A stretch of 64,000 bases of DNA from Thermococcus cleftensis (GTDB lineage Archaea > Methanobacteriota_B > Thermococci > Thermococcales > Thermococcaceae): positions 1,214,322 through 1,278,321 of the forward strand of contig NC_018015.1 of assembly GCF_000265525.1 (NCBI RefSeq), given 5' to 3'. This document shows positions 63,008 through 64,000 of the stretch, one piece after another. A model generated the notes under the pieces. The model was given only the letters and a program-made list of their open reading frames with translations. It was not told where the DNA came from and did not search any database. Each line of letters begins with the position of its first letter. Within the stretch, counting starts at the first letter, position 1. A program made the position numbers and the translations under genes.

Positions 63008-63020
63008 GTTTCTTTTTTCA
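63008..63020 (+). terminator. T-rich terminator after FAU-1
   Basis: TTTCTTTTTTC directly after the stop at 63004; oligo-T run of the archaeal type. Confidence 0.55.
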
Positions 63021-63067
63021 AACTCTCCAAATATTGCCAAATCGTAATACCGGTTGAGTAATATCCC

Positions 63068-63733
63068 TCAGTCCCCGACGTCCTCTATTCCCTTCTCGGT
63101 AATCCTGAAGTAGACCATTCCACCTTCCGGCCGGAGACGGTGCCTTTCGAGTATGGCAAGCCTTAAGCCAGGCTTTGGTAGTTTGTCGAGCCTCAGAATA
63201 TCCTTCGTCCTGTAGTTGAGGGTGTGCTCGGCCACGGGCTTCATCTGCCCTCTCCTGCTGTCGAAGTGGACCTGGTTGATGACGATGACGGGGACGTCGT
63301 TCTTCCTTGCTATCCAGAGGAGAACCTGGAGTTGCTTCCCGAGTTCTGAGCTCAGGCCTTTCCTGCTTTCCTCCACTCTGTAGTGTGCGGTTATTGAGTC
63401 TACAACCACGAGGGAGAAGTTTCTATCCACGACCTTCTTCAGGCTCCCTATCGTCCTGCGCTGCTCCTTGAAGTCGAGGGGCGTGAAGAGAATGAAGCGC
63501 TGAAGGGCCTCCTCCGGCTCGAACCCCCTAGCTTTAGCCATCTGGCTCAACCTCTCGGGGGAGAAACCCCCTTCCGTGTCCACGTACGCGACCTTTCCCC
63601 CGCTCAGGAGGCCTATCTGGAGGGCCAGAGTCGTCTTCCCCGTGGCGAAGTCTCCGTAAATCTGGGTGAGAACCCCGGGAGCGATGCCCCCGCCCAGGAG
63701 CTCGTCCAGTGATTTTACCCCGGTTGAGAGCAT
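63068..63733 (-). CDS. radB: DNA repair and recombination protein RadB
   Basis: A 221-residue RecA/RadA paralogue. It lacks the N-terminal DNA-binding domain of RadA, as expected for RadB. Walker A is G-D-F-A-T-G-K-T-T near residue 27; Walker B is L-V-V-V-D-S-I near residue 108; V-I-V-I-N-Q-V near 144 carries the RecA-family loop. It is implicated in Holliday junction processing and interacts with DNA polymerase small subunit in Pyrococcus. ATG 63733 after GGTGG is selected over GTG 63742. It follows the metallo-beta-lactamase gene by 11 nt on the same strand. Confidence 0.93.
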   Translation of the reverse strand: MLSTGVKSLDELLGGGIAPGVLTQIYGDFATGKTTLALQIGLLSGGKVAYVDTEGGFSPERLSQMAKARGFEPEEALQRFILFTPLDFKEQRRTIGSLKKVVDRNFSLVVVDSITAHYRVEESRKGLSSELGKQLQVLLWIARKNDVPVIVINQVHFDSRRGQMKPVAEHTLNYRTKDILRLDKLPKPGLRLAILERHRLRPEGGMVYFRITEKGIEDVGD

Positions 63734-63744
63734 CGGTTCCACCG

Positions 63745-64000
63745 CTAGACGGTGAACTCCTCGTAGTGCTCCAGGGGCTTGACGAGGGCCCAGATACGCC
63801 TTTTCTGGAGTTCCTCGCGGAGCTTGTCGGGACTTCCCGTTCCATAGACCCCGTAGTGCATTGGGATAACTATCCTGGGCCTGATGTCCTCCACTATCTG
63901 GGCCGCTTCGCGCTCGTTGGCGGTTGAGCGGCCGCTTATGGGTACGAGGAGGACATCGACCTTCCCCCTGAGCCTCTGAAGGGTGGGGGTTGAGTATGTA
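63745..64000 (-). CDS. MBL-fold metallo-hydrolase, C-terminal part (truncated by window edge)
   Basis: Open reading frame running off the right edge on the minus strand and ending at TAG 63745-63747. The visible 84 residues include [13 protein letters not shown] and [13 protein letters not shown], which match the last strand and the final metal-ligand region of UPF0173-type MBL hydrolases, with the His in P-M-H-Y. The zinc-binding H-x-H-x-D motif must be outside the window. The gene precedes radB by 11 nt, so co-transcription is likely. Substrate unknown. Confidence 0.8.
   Translation of the reverse strand, partial: TYSTPTLQRLRGKVDVLLVPISGRSTANEREAAQIVEDIRPRIVIPMHYGVYGTGSPDKLREELQKRRIWALVKPLEHYEEFTV

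Overview
The window is chromosomal DNA from a hyperthermophilic euryarchaeon of the order Thermococcales, most likely a Thermococcus. The evidence is a RFC clamp loader with two inteins, RadB, FAU-1, a beta-type archaeal proteasome subunit, cyclic 2,3-diphosphoglycerate synthase, Thermococcales-restricted families (DUF257, DUF835), a CGP-CTERM surface tail, archaeal TATA boxes (TTTTTAAA, TTTATAAA type) about 25 nt before starts, GGTGA/GAGGTG ribosome sites, and a perfect Thermococcales glycolytic motif. Genes are dense, often overlap by 1-4 bases (ATGA, GTGA), and the sequence is GC-rich apart from a few AT-rich islands. No rRNA, CRISPR array or complete insertion sequence was seen; one tRNA-Ala(CGC) is present.

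Layout. 1-4728: core metabolism (ketopantoate reductase tail, PhoU-like DUF47 protein, SerA, two-subunit fumarase, convergent malic enzyme). 4868-8214: tRNA-Ala, an M20 peptidase and a secreted Lon-type protease without ATPase. 8345-14145: a USP / ArsB-NhaD permease / USP operon, a two-winged-helix regulator with a small membrane protein, and a TldD/TldE pair. 14207-18967: DUF257 protein, a surface-anchored CGTase-type amylase under a TATCAC-N5-GTGATA operator, a PP-loop ATPase of the PAPS-reductase family, and a PH/SHOCT-like protein. 19004-25394: a coupled surface/membrane cluster (transglutaminase-like protein, membrane proteins, DUF58) in which the expected MoxR ATPase is reduced to about 59 codons.

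25509-34367: BtpA, GlmM, an AT-rich membrane gene, a VapBC / TudS-like / hydrolase operon, a dephospho-CoA-kinase-like protein, an ECF S component, and pyrBI. 34486-36044: a thiamine-themed set (HTH-ThiN regulator, frame-broken VanZ-like gene, YjbQ). 36119-49128: secreted proteins of unknown function interleaved with cDPG synthase, AlaX, threonine synthase, an anchored gluzincin, proteasome beta and a FecCD/FecE-type ABC importer without a binding protein beside it.

49196-64000: information processing. RimI, tRNA-splicing endonuclease, 2-amino-3-ketobutyrate CoA ligase, RFC small subunit (two inteins) followed directly by RFC large subunit, a Trm5-like methyltransferase, a DUF835 membrane protein with a damaged start, MoaA, a coiled-coil protein, FAU-1, RadB and a truncated metallo-beta-lactamase-fold gene. 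The most notable items are the interrupted RFC gene with HTH-bearing inteins, the collapsed MoxR gene, the TGM operator on the CGTase, two other frame-broken genes, and an AT-rich membrane gene with a possible Sm-like C-terminal domain.
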